DNA from: Eubacteriales bacterium
Lineage (GTDB): Bacteria; Bacillota; Clostridia; Oscillospirales; CAG-272
NCBI GenBank assembly: GCA_028709565.1
Contig: JAQVWU010000130.1
Coordinates: forward strand, 1 to 7,579
Direction of reading: 5' to 3'
Length of the DNA stretch: 7,579 nt
Shown here piece by piece: positions 1-6,684 of the stretch (positions within the stretch are counted from its first letter, which is position 1; every line of letters begins with the position of its first letter). Under the pieces are notes generated by a model. The model was given only the letters and a program-made list of their open reading frames with translations, did no database searches and was not told the origin of the DNA. The position numbers were made by a program, and so were the translations under genes.

Positions 1-670
1 AATAAAAGGGCAGTACGGATTCCGCTCCAAAAAGAAGTGCCAGATTGATTTGAGGCAGCCGGTGGTTTTCTTTGTTTTTACCTTTTTTGACCTGCTTAAG
101 TACATCAGAATAACTGGAAATGGTTGTAATATCAAACGCCCAGTATTCCTTTTCAATACGTCGTTTGCCTTGTTTTCCAAAGAAGGACATGCGCTAGCTC
201 TCCTCGATGGATTGAAAGAGTTCGCTGCTTCTTTGAGAAGAAATATCGTCGCCAAAGGGATGAATATGTAATCTTTGCCAGTGAGAAAACCTGCTTAACG
301 AGTTGTTTTTTTCGAGTATAAGGTAATAGGCGAGGGACAGTATTTTTTTGTATTGACCTGGAAAACAAGCTTTCAGATCAACTTCGACGCCTGTTTCCTT
401 TCCAATCTGATCAAGCAGATAATTTTCTCCAAAAAAACTCCGTTGGGTCTTAAGCATAGGCACTGGTCCGGGTTTAGCCGGACTTTCGATTGCGGGCTTT
501 GTCTGTTTCCGATATTCGCGAGTGGGAATAATCTTACCGGAATCAGGGTCGATTTTACCGATAAGTGTTCTCTTGGCTCTTGATTGCTTCTTTTCCTTGT
601 CCCAATAGGCTTTACTTTCATAGGCGTAAATGATACCAGTTTTCTTGTTTGTTTGATAAATAATAGACAT
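1..670 (-). pseudogene. IS1634-like transposase, N-terminal part, interrupted by an in-frame amber stop
   Basis: This is a DDE-type transposase for cut-and-paste or copy-out movement of its own element. The start is taken as the ATG at 670-668 (MSIIYQTNKKTG), which has GAGGAG nine bases upstream; further in-frame ATGs up to 721 lack such a site. Translation gives 158 residues ending FQSIEES, then TAG at 196-194. The same frame then continues with RMSFFGKQGKRRIEKEYWAF, DITTISSYS and later LPQINLALLFGAESVLPF to the window edge. This is exactly what the family should have after that point, and the Asp of WAFD is the likely first catalytic acid. No frameshift is needed; one C-to-T change (CAG, Gln, to TAG) would explain the stop. 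Family members are usually around 550-600 aa, so most of the catalytic core is outside the window. A sequencing error at this base cannot be excluded. Confidence 0.78.
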
Positions 671-680
671 TACAATCATC

Positions 681-712
681 TCCTCGTCATACATTATAAT
701 GTATGACGAGGA
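681..712. repeat. Perfect 32-bp palindrome over the transposase -10 box and ribosome binding site
   Basis: The arms TCCTCGTCATACATTA and TAATGTATGACGAGGA are exact reverse complements with no spacer, centred between 696 and 697; symmetry breaks at 680/713. Read on the transposase strand, five of the six bases of the Shine-Dalgarno GAGGAG (685-680) lie in the 3' arm and pair with TCCTC at the start of the 5' arm. An RNA entering from outside the element would fold this into a long hairpin hiding the ribosome binding site. That functional role is inferred; the palindrome itself is directly visible. Confidence 0.9.
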
Positions 713-721
713 ATAAGTCAA
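693..721 (-). promoter_or_regulatory. Transposase promoter, near consensus
   Basis: On the minus strand, TTGACT (721-716; five of six bases match consensus) is followed by a 17-base spacer and a perfect TATAAT (698-693). Transcription would start near 686, only about sixteen bases before the ATG at 670. The -10 box sits at the exact centre of the 681-712 palindrome. A transcript starting here would therefore contain the right arm with the ribosome binding site, but not the left arm that could mask it. Confidence 0.7.
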
Positions 722-848
722 TTGAAAAATTAAAAAACCAGCTATTTCATCTATGTTTTTTATTTTTCTCGTTAGACTTTACGGGAACTTAGGTTACAGG
801 TGTTTGTGATGAACGTCGCTAACTGCCTGCGCTCCCATTTACGCCTTT

Positions 849-878
849 TTTACAGATTATTTTCGGTCTTCGTATATG
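849..878 (+). promoter_or_regulatory. Weak candidate promoter for the A-T gene
   Basis: TTTACA (849-854; five of six consensus bases) is followed by an 18-base spacer and TATATG (873-878; four of six). A start near 885 would give a leader of about 70 bases before the GTG at 958. Alternative -10-like boxes nearby (TATATC at 885, CATAAT at 890) lack a matching -35. Support is weak. Confidence 0.2.
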
Positions 879-945
879 TCGAACTATATCATAATTCATG
901 CAATTCTAACTTTTTCAGATGACCCTAATTCTGAACGATAATAAC

Positions 946-951
946 GAGGTG
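946..951 (+). promoter_or_regulatory. Ribosome binding site that decides the A-T gene start
   Basis: GAGGTG is followed by six bases (AAAGAA) and then an in-frame GTG at 958. The earlier in-frame ATG at 919 is preceded by pyrimidine-rich sequence (TAACTTTTTCAG) with no Shine-Dalgarno match. Translation therefore most likely starts at 958, which shortens the protein by 13 residues. Confidence 0.7.
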
Positions 952-957
952 AAAGAA

Positions 958-2763
958 GTGAATAATACTGCAAACAATTCAATTACAACACTTAGTATTC
1001 CTCAAAACAATTCCGATAAAAAAGCTATTATATATATAAATGAATCCATTTCTTATGCCGAACTAAAAAGTATTGTTATGTCTTTATCGACAGAGTTAAA
1101 GCAAGTAGGCGTTAGTAAAGGAGATTTCGTGGCAATATATATGTCAAATTCAATCGACATGGTATTGTCTATATTGGCAACACTTAACTGTAGCGCCATC
1201 GTTGTTCCGATTAATATTGACCTCCCTTCTGAACAGATCATTCGAATTTTATCAGAGTGCAATCCTAAAGTTATATTGCATAATAGAAATCAGCAGATTG
1301 ATTTTAAAAACCACAAAACTTTTATCTTAAATTATAAAAAGCTAGACACGACAAATGGTTCAGATAATGATATGTTAGTATACGATCCTCGCGACTTAGC
1401 ATACTGTATTTTCACATCCGGTTCATCGGGCATCCCAAAAGGTGTGCTTTTGACATATGAAGGTGTATTTAATCATATTGAATCAAAAATAGATTTTCTA
1501 AAACTGACATCCGAGAGTCGCCTTTGCCTAAGTTTCAATATAGGCTTCGTAGCTTCGATATGGCAAGTATTAACTCCTATTTTACTTGGGGCTCAGTTAT
1601 ATATTTATGATAATGACCTAATTAAAAAGCCGTATCAATTCCTTGAACAACTCGAAAGAGATAAAATCAATGTCATAAGCATGATACCGCAGTCATTATA
1701 TGCCTATTGCAACTACATAGGCGACAATCACCAAAAGCTAGCACTGCCACACATGAAGAAAATTATTTTGACCGGAGAAAAAGTTGATAAAGTTGTAGTT
1801 GATAGATTTTACGAAGCCTATACCCACATATCACTCGTGAACGCTTACGGGCAAAGCGAATGTTCGGATGATACATTCCATTTTGAAGTCCCACACGATT
1901 TTGCAGACAGCGATATTCCAATTGGTAAACCCATACCGAACATCTTATATCTCATTCTGGATAAGAATTTAAAAGAAGTCCCAATTGGAGATAAGGGTGA
2001 ACTGTTTATAGGTGGGGAATGTCTGGCTCAATCATATTTAAACAATGAACTGCTTACAAGTGAAAAAACCGTAATTATCTCAAATAATACCTTTTATCGC
2101 ACTGGAGATATTGTCCGTTTAAATCAGAACGATGATGTTGTGTGCTTGGGTAGAGCAGATAATCAAATAAAAATTCACGGACATTTAGTTGAACCGGAAG
2201 AAATAGAAGCACATCTTAATAAAATAGATGGAGTAACCCAGGCAGTTGTTTTTGCCGTAGAAACGAGCGAAGTCGATAAAATTCTCGCTGTTTACTACAC
2301 AAGTGATAATGAAATAGATTCCAAAGAAATCTTAAAATATCTTTCCTCTAAACTTCCCGCATACATGATTCCCGCAATTTTCAAACGAGTAGAGCGCTTC
2401 TTTTTCAATTCTAATGGTAAAGTCGATCGCAAAAGAGCATTGGAATATATTGAAATAAAGTCAACCGAAGACAAAACAGAATCTTGCGACTTAAATGAAC
2501 GGCTGAACGACGTTCAAAGAAGAGCCTTTGATGTAATTATAGCAAATGTCAGCGATAAAATTACAGAAGATATTTCTCTTGATACGGATTTAAAAAGCAT
2601 TGGTCTTGATTCGATCTCGTTTATTCAAACTGTAGTAAATTTGGAAACCGAATTTGACTTCGAGTTTGACGACGGAAAACTACAAATCACAGAATTTCCC
2701 ACCGTTAATTCAATGATAGAGTACATCGAATCCAACGTATTTGGAAGAACCTTAAGACTCTAA
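958..2763 (+). CDS. Free-standing NRPS-type adenylation-thiolation (A-T) protein
   Basis: The protein (601 aa from GTG 958; 614 aa if ATG 919 is used) should activate a carboxylic acid with ATP and load it onto its own carrier domain in the cytoplasm. Numbering from 958: an A2-like VVPINIDLP near 82-90, A3 phosphate loop FTSGSSGIPKGV at 152-163, A5 NAYGQSE at 295-301, A6 ELFIGGE near 348, A7 YRTGD at 380-384, A8 GRADNQIKIHG from 398, and A10 NSNGKVDR at 484-491 with catalytic Lys488. A short linker leads to a carrier domain of about 80 residues; IGLDSISF carries the phosphopantetheine serine, Ser552. No condensation, reductase or thioesterase domain follows. By eye, Val198 replaces the usual amino-group-binding Asp (Asp235 of GrsA), arguing against an ordinary alpha-amino acid substrate. 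It is AT-rich compared with the sugar operon and has no biosynthetic neighbours in view. Class is confident, substrate unknown. Confidence 0.9.
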   Translation: MNNTANNSITTLSIPQNNSDKKAIIYINESISYAELKSIVMSLSTELKQVGVSKGDFVAIYMSNSIDMVLSILATLNCSAIVVPINIDLPSEQIIRILSECNPKVILHNRNQQIDFKNHKTFILNYKKLDTTNGSDNDMLVYDPRDLAYCIFTSGSSGIPKGVLLTYEGVFNHIESKIDFLKLTSESRLCLSFNIGFVASIWQVLTPILLGAQLYIYDNDLIKKPYQFLEQLERDKINVISMIPQSLYAYCNYIGDNHQKLALPHMKKIILTGEKVDKVVVDRFYEAYTHISLVNAYGQSECSDDTFHFEVPHDFADSDIPIGKPIPNILYLILDKNLKEVPIGDKGELFIGGECLAQSYLNNELLTSEKTVIISNNTFYRTGDIVRLNQNDDVVCLGRADNQIKIHGHLVEPEEIEAHLNKIDGVTQAVVFAVETSEVDKILAVYYTSDNEIDSKEILKYLSSKLPAYMIPAIFKRVERFFFNSNGKVDRKRALEYIEIKSTEDKTESCDLNERLNDVQRRAFDVIIANVSDKITEDISLDTDLKSIGLDSISFIQTVVNLETEFDFEFDDGKLQITEFPTVNSMIEYIESNVFGRTLRL

Positions 2764-2780
2764 CCTTAAGACTATAACCT
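2748..2780 (+). repeat. 14-bp tandem repeat, about 2.4 copies, across the A-T gene stop codon
   Basis: AACCTTAAGACTCT (2748-2761) is followed directly by AACCTTAAGACTAT (2762-2775; 13 of 14 identical) and by a third partial copy AACCT (2776-2780). The TAA stop at 2761-2763 is formed at the junction of the first two units. Either one or two units would give the same C-terminus (Thr-Leu-Arg-Leu, stop), so the duplication is silent for the protein. Confidence 0.85.
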
Positions 2781-2995
2781 GCCATAGACTTTTTTTCGCA
2801 TACAATATAGTGATAATTCAGCAAAACTATGAAAGTTTACAAAATGAAAGACTGCATTAAAAGTTTTACCTTCGGTGCAGTCTTTACTTTCGAGCCTCCG
2901 CTTGAAGAGAGTCGGTCATATATTTACTTGTTCCTGTAAATCCCTAAGTTGAACCCCCCGTACGGCGGACTCCTGTCGAATATGCATATTATTTT
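2764..2995. other. Convergent intergenic region
   Basis: This region separates the 3' ends of the A-T gene (plus) and rhaA (minus). It contains the tail of the 14-bp repeat, the terminator-like hairpin at 2847-2885, and a short GC-rich patch around 2955-2970 with a CCGTACGG palindrome. No frame with a ribosome binding site and recognisable content was found. Confidence 0.6.
2847..2885. terminator. Probable bidirectional terminator hairpin
   Basis: AAAGACTGCA (2847-2856) and TGCAGTCTTT (2876-2885) form a perfect 10-bp stem with a 19-base loop. The loop contains ACC-TTC-GGT, which could make a small inner stem. The A-run on one side and T-run on the other give each strand a T-rich 3' flank, though the tracts are short and interrupted. 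Its place between two convergent genes fits shared termination. Confidence 0.55.
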
Positions 2996-4249
2996 TTATC
3001 TTGTGCACAAAACGTCCTTTTCGTAGTTCTTAACCTCTCCGAGCCAGTCACCGCGCAGCGGGGCGCCGGCTTTCTCGCAATAGTAATCCCAGACCGCGGC
3101 AAAGGGCAGCGATTTGCATTCCTCAAGCAGGGCAAGGCGGGAGGTATAGTCTCCTTCAAGTTCCAGCGCGCGGAGCTTTGCAGTGGGTTCAAGGGCGGCA
3201 TACAGCAGTGCCTTCTGCATATTGCGCGTGCCGATAACCCAAGCGGCTATGCGGTTTATGGAGGCATCAAAGAAATCAAGTCCTATATGAACCCGCTTTT
3301 CGAAACCGTTGCGGACAATCTCAAGGGCGATATTCTTCAGTTCGTCGTCAAAGATAACCACATGGTCGCTGTCCCAGCGTACAGGGCGGGAAACATGAAG
3401 CAGTATGTCGCTGACAAAGAGCAGACATGCCGAAATTTTATCCGAGATAACCTCTGTGGGGTGGAAGTGACCGGCGTCGAGAGTCAGCACCTTGTCGTTC
3501 TTAACGGCATAACCCAGATAGAACTCATGGGAACCAATGGTGGCGCTCTCCGCCCCAATACCGAACACCTTGCTTTCAATCGCGTCCAGGTTGTATTTCG
3601 GATCGCAATAATCCCTGAATATCTCGTCATACGCCTCGGAGAGACGTTTGCGCCACGCGTAACGGTCAACGGGAATATCCTTGAAGCCGTCGGGAATCCA
3701 ATAATTTGTTACAACCGTATCGCCCAGTTCGCGGCCGATATATTCTGCGATTTTGCGGCTGGCCTTGCAGTGATTGATCCAGAATTTGCGGATACCGTCA
3801 TCGGGATGGCTCAGGGTGAATCCGTCGGCGCTCAGTTCGTGGGAAAAGCAGGTGGGATTGAAATCAATGCCCAGATTGTTTTGCTTTGCCCAGTCAATCC
3901 ATGTTTTGAAGTGCTTCGGCTCTATTTCGTCGCGGTCGGTTTTTTCGCCGAGATTGTCAAGATATATCGCGTGAAGCGATATGCGTTTCTTTCCGGGGAT
4001 GAGCGACGCCGCCTTCTCGAAGTCGGCTTTGAGCTGATCGATGGTCTTTGCCCTGCCCGGATAGTTGCCCGTGGTTTGAATACCGCCGGTGAGATCCCCT
4101 TCGGGGTTTTCAAAACCGCGGACATCGTCTCCCTGCCAGCAATGCATGGAGATCGGTATCTTTTCTGTCGCCGCTATTGCGGCTTCGGTGTCAACGCCAA
4201 TAGAGGCGTAGATTTCCTTCGCTAATTCATATGCTTTGTTTGCAGACAT
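2996..4249 (-). CDS. rhaA: L-rhamnose isomerase
   Basis: A cytoplasmic, metal-dependent isomerase that converts L-rhamnose to L-rhamnulose, the first step of the classical phosphorylative rhamnose pathway. The product is 417 aa, essentially full length for the family (about 420). Recognisable blocks are ISMHCWQGDDVRGFE near 33-47, TGGIQTTGNYPGRA at 54-67, GIGAESATIGSHEFYLGYA at 230-248, LDAGHFHPTE at 257-266 and RWDSDHVV at 291-298. His261, Asp293 and Asp295 correspond to the Mn-binding His and two Asp residues known in E. coli RhaA (262, 294, 296). AAAGGAG lies six bases before the ATG. It is the last gene of the operon, 30 bases after rhaB, and no rhaD aldolase follows before the convergent A-T gene. 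Identification is firm. Confidence 0.96.
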   Translation of the reverse strand: MSANKAYELAKEIYASIGVDTEAAIAATEKIPISMHCWQGDDVRGFENPEGDLTGGIQTTGNYPGRAKTIDQLKADFEKAASLIPGKKRISLHAIYLDNLGEKTDRDEIEPKHFKTWIDWAKQNNLGIDFNPTCFSHELSADGFTLSHPDDGIRKFWINHCKASRKIAEYIGRELGDTVVTNYWIPDGFKDIPVDRYAWRKRLSEAYDEIFRDYCDPKYNLDAIESKVFGIGAESATIGSHEFYLGYAVKNDKVLTLDAGHFHPTEVISDKISACLLFVSDILLHVSRPVRWDSDHVVIFDDELKNIALEIVRNGFEKRVHIGLDFFDASINRIAAWVIGTRNMQKALLYAALEPTAKLRALELEGDYTSRLALLEECKSLPFAAVWDYYCEKAGAPLRGDWLGEVKNYEKDVLCTR

Positions 4250-4279
4250 GTGGTGCTCCTTTGTTTTATGTTTTGTGTG

Positions 4280-5752
4280 TTATATCAATTTTTGGAATCT
4301 TTCATAGCCCTCGTCCCACTTTTCGGTGTCACCGGGTTCGTACATCGTTATCTCAAACGAGTTGCGTATCATGTGGCGTGCTTCGGAAATATTTGCTATT
4401 TCCCCCGAAGCCATCGCCTGTGCGACCAGGTTTCCTATCGCGGTAGCTTCGACCGGGCCGGCATACACCGGGCGGGCGCAGGCGTCGGCAGTAAATTGGC
4501 ACAGAGGCGGTTCTTTTGTGCCGCCGCCGACAATATTTATAAAGGGCGTATGGGAACCTTTGATTTCATCTATTTTTTCCACGGTAAACCGGTATTTAAG
4601 CGCCAGACTGTCAAAAATACAGCGGACAATCTCGCCCATCGTTTCGGGCGCGCCCTGACCGGTATTACGGCAGTATTCCGCGATACGCCGGGGCATATTG
4701 CCCGGGGCGCTGAAAGAAGGGTCATCGGGATTGATCAGATAAGCCAGCGGCTTTGACGCGACCGCCATATCCGACAGCTCGTCGTAGGTAACTGATTTCC
4801 CTTCGCGAATCCACTGACGTCTGGATTCCTGCTCGAGCCAGAGTCCCATGATGTTCTTGAGAAAACGTATCTTACCGCCGACTCCGCCCTCGTTTGTAAA
4901 ATCATAACGCGCGGTTGTTGCGGTTATAGCCGGTTCGGCGATTTCGCTGCCCATGAGAGACCAGGTTCCGCTGGATATATACACGAAATCGTCTCCCTTT
5001 GCCGGAACGGCGATAACGGCGGAAGCGGTATCATGGGAACCGACGGTAACCACCCGGGCGGACAGACTGCCTGTATCCTCCTGAATTCTGGGGAGCAGAC
5101 CGCCGACCTTTTGGCAGGGTTTCACGATATCGGTAAACAGCCCTTCGGGTATGCCGAAGCGTTTTATTATATCATGTGACCAGTCTCTCTTCGCGGCGTC
5201 CAGCAGCGCCCCGGTGGAGGCTATCGTATATTCGGTCTGCTTTACGCCGGTCAAAAAGTAATTCAACAGATCGGGTATAAACAACATCTTGTCCGCCGCG
5301 GCAAAACGCGCCTCGTCGTCGCGCATATCCGTGAGCAGCTGAAACAGTGTGTTAAAATTCATCGTCTGGATGCCGGTAATCTTATATATTTCGTCTTTTG
5401 ACATAATATCGAAGGCGTGGTCAAGTATATCATCGGTCCTGCCGTCCCTGTAATGATACGGATTCGCCAGCAATTTGCCGTTTTTGTCCAGCAAACCGTA
5501 GTCTACCCCCCAGGTATCGATGCCGATACTGGCTATATCCCGGTCATCGGACAGCACGCATTTTCCTATTGACGCTTTTATTTCATGAAAAATACGCAGG
5601 ATATCCCAGTTGAGCGATCCCGCGCTGAAAACGGGTTCGTTCGGGAAGCGATGGTTTTCCTCAAGTGTGAGGTGTTCGCCGTCAAAACGGCCGATTATAC
5701 CCCTGCCGCTGGATGCTCCGAGGTCAACAGCCAGCATTTTAAATTGTGACAT
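4280..5752 (-). CDS. rhaB: L-rhamnulokinase
   Basis: A FGGY-family sugar kinase that phosphorylates L-rhamnulose at O1 with ATP to give L-rhamnulose-1-phosphate in the cytoplasm. The product is 490 aa, the usual length. The N-terminal phosphate-1 loop DLGASSGR is at 10-17, followed by the SIGIDTWGVDYGLLD block (75-89) shared by rhamnulokinases. GSHDTASA (238-245) supplies the likely catalytic base Asp241, SGTWSLMG is at 261-268, and the adenosine-binding NIVGGGTKEPPL runs from 416. The start is supported by AGGGAG a few bases upstream. It begins 21 bases after the 281-aa TIM-barrel gene and ends 30 bases before rhaA, so the order is rhaB-rhaA as in the enteric rhaBAD operon but without rhaD here. 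Confidence 0.96.
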   Translation of the reverse strand: MSQFKMLAVDLGASSGRGIIGRFDGEHLTLEENHRFPNEPVFSAGSLNWDILRIFHEIKASIGKCVLSDDRDIASIGIDTWGVDYGLLDKNGKLLANPYHYRDGRTDDILDHAFDIMSKDEIYKITGIQTMNFNTLFQLLTDMRDDEARFAAADKMLFIPDLLNYFLTGVKQTEYTIASTGALLDAAKRDWSHDIIKRFGIPEGLFTDIVKPCQKVGGLLPRIQEDTGSLSARVVTVGSHDTASAVIAVPAKGDDFVYISSGTWSLMGSEIAEPAITATTARYDFTNEGGVGGKIRFLKNIMGLWLEQESRRQWIREGKSVTYDELSDMAVASKPLAYLINPDDPSFSAPGNMPRRIAEYCRNTGQGAPETMGEIVRCIFDSLALKYRFTVEKIDEIKGSHTPFINIVGGGTKEPPLCQFTADACARPVYAGPVEATAIGNLVAQAMASGEIANISEARHMIRNSFEITMYEPGDTEKWDEGYERFQKLI

Positions 5753-5773
5753 AGTGAATCTCCCTGTTTGTTT

Positions 5774-6619
5774 TTATATATATCTCCTGATGCCCTTTAC
5801 CGCGGCGCCGAAGGCTTCGGCGGCGGTGGCGTATTGATTCAAAACCGCGCCTTCGCCGTGTTTGCTCTGAAGTGCGTCCAGTCCTTTGAACACGCGCAAA
5901 TGCGGCTCGATGGTGAGCACATATGTCCGGTCATAGGCGCGCAGCGCTTCAATTGTTTCGGGAATACGGCCTATGCCGTCTCCGGCGGGGGTCATGTGGT
6001 GTTCGCTGTCGGCATCCTTGATATGCAGATAATAGATATGGTCCTTCAATAATTCAAAAGCCTTCGGATAGGGCTCTTCATTGCAGCATATAAAATTCGC
6101 GTGGTCAAATATACACTTGATTTCACCCTTGAAATATTCCTGTATATCAAGGCAGCGTTCGGAAAGGTCCCCATAAATACCCTTCTCGTTTTCATGACAT
6201 AAAATCATACCCTCGGCATTTGCGATATCCAGAAGTTTTCCCATCCGGTCAAAAACCTTGCCCCGGCATTCCTCCGGTGCGGTCCCCGACGGAATAAAGA
6301 AGCTGAAAATACGCATCCGGTCACATTCGAGTATATGCGCCGATTCTATAACACGCTTATATTGTTCCAGATGCGGCTCAAAGGGGTCGTTTACGCCTGT
6401 TTTTCCGATAGGGGAACCCATGGAAGAGACGGCGATACCGGCGGCATCAAGTTTTGATTTGATTTCCCGGGCTTTCTCAACGGTGATATCGGCAATGTTC
6501 TGCCCGTCGACACCGCGTATCTCCATGTATTTTATGCCGTGTTCCGCAAGCCCCAGAAGCTGCTCGTCAAACACCGGCGAGTATTCGTCGGCAAACGCGC
6601 TGAGTATAAATTCCGCCAT
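5774..6619 (-). CDS. Xylose-isomerase-like TIM-barrel protein (sugar epimerase/isomerase family), 281 aa
   Basis: This belongs to the AP-endonuclease-2/xylose-isomerase-like TIM-barrel family, whose members are cytoplasmic, metal-dependent sugar or sugar-phosphate epimerases, isomerases or, in some cases, glycoside lyases. Visible candidate metal or catalytic residues, one per late barrel strand, are Glu143 in CHENEKGIYGD, Asp172 in IFDHANF, His199 in YLHIKDAD and Glu238 in LTIEPHLRVF; YMEIRG (31-36) is the early-strand block. The start has AAGGAG six bases upstream. It lies 21 bases before rhaB and 65 bases after a distant paralogue. Its place suggests it prepares or salvages a rhamnose-related sugar, but no known epimerase was recognised specifically. 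It is not RhaM, which is a small ferredoxin-like mutarotase. Confidence 0.85.
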   Translation of the reverse strand: MAEFILSAFADEYSPVFDEQLLGLAEHGIKYMEIRGVDGQNIADITVEKAREIKSKLDAAGIAVSSMGSPIGKTGVNDPFEPHLEQYKRVIESAHILECDRMRIFSFFIPSGTAPEECRGKVFDRMGKLLDIANAEGMILCHENEKGIYGDLSERCLDIQEYFKGEIKCIFDHANFICCNEEPYPKAFELLKDHIYYLHIKDADSEHHMTPAGDGIGRIPETIEALRAYDRTYVLTIEPHLRVFKGLDALQSKHGEGAVLNQYATAAEAFGAAVKGIRRYI

Positions 6620-6635
6620 AATGTTCTCCTTGTAT

Positions 6636-6664
6636 AATATAGTTTGAATAGCCAGAATAGTCAG
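6636..6664 (-). promoter_or_regulatory. Possible internal operon promoter
   Basis: On the minus strand, CTGACT (6664-6659; four of six consensus bases) is followed by a 17-base spacer and TATATT (6641-6636; five of six). It lies in the 65-base gap before the 281-aa gene and could give extra transcription of that gene with rhaB and rhaA. The gap is AT-rich, so a chance match is quite possible. Confidence 0.3.
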
Positions 6665-6684
6665 ATATATTTATTGATGCATTG

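Larger units (their letters stand above)
1..721 (-). mobile_element. Partial IS1634-like insertion sequence (5' end, cut by window edge)
   Basis: The transposase frame, its own promoter and a long palindrome together mark the upstream end of an insertion sequence reading leftward out of the window. Family placement rests on the protein: the N-terminal layout (MSIIYQTNKKTGI, then the segment with YESKAYWDKEKKQ) and the first DDE-type acidic residue in WAFDITTISSYS resemble IS1634-type members of the IS4 superfamily. The outer terminal inverted repeat must lie to the right of the -35 box that ends at 721. It cannot be fixed because the other end of the element is not in the window, so 721 is a minimum. 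No target-site duplication can be assessed. Confidence 0.7.
722..957. other. Gene-free stretch between the IS remnant and the A-T gene
   Basis: No convincing gene is present. The region must contain the outer end of the insertion sequence, at an undetermined point, and the leader of the downstream adenylation gene. The longest ATG-started plus-strand frame here (809-922, 37 codons) has no recognisable content. AT-rich runs alternate with a slightly GC-richer patch around 800-845. Confidence 0.6.

Noticed and set aside
153..368. A frameshift in the transposase, suggested by an overlapping minus-strand frame
   Set aside because: Reading past the TAG in the original frame gives the expected family sequence, so the lesion is a nonsense codon and not a frameshift.
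373..621. Open frames overlapping the transposase in other frames, on both strands
   Set aside because: They overlap the clearly family-like transposase frame and show no domain content of their own.
695..700. Outward plus-strand TATAAT in the palindrome as a promoter for the A-T gene
   Set aside because: It arises from the palindrome's symmetry; no reasonable -35 box lies 16-18 bases upstream on the plus strand (ACAATC at 672-677).
809..922. 37-codon plus-strand frame between the IS and the A-T gene
   Set aside because: It lacks a ribosome binding site and recognisable motifs, and is of a length expected by chance.
2923..2940. TTTAC...GTAAA inverted repeat downstream of rhaA
   Set aside because: Only 5-bp AT-rich arms and no T-tract; the 2847-2885 hairpin is a much better terminator.
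3287..4225. 312-codon open frame on the plus strand opposite rhaA
   Set aside because: It lies entirely within rhaA on the other strand, has no ribosome binding site or recognisable domain, and is explained by the GC-rich codon pattern of rhaA.
4250..4756. 168-codon plus-strand frame opposite the 3' half of rhaB
   Set aside because: It is antisense to a firmly identified kinase, with no family features and no ribosome binding site.
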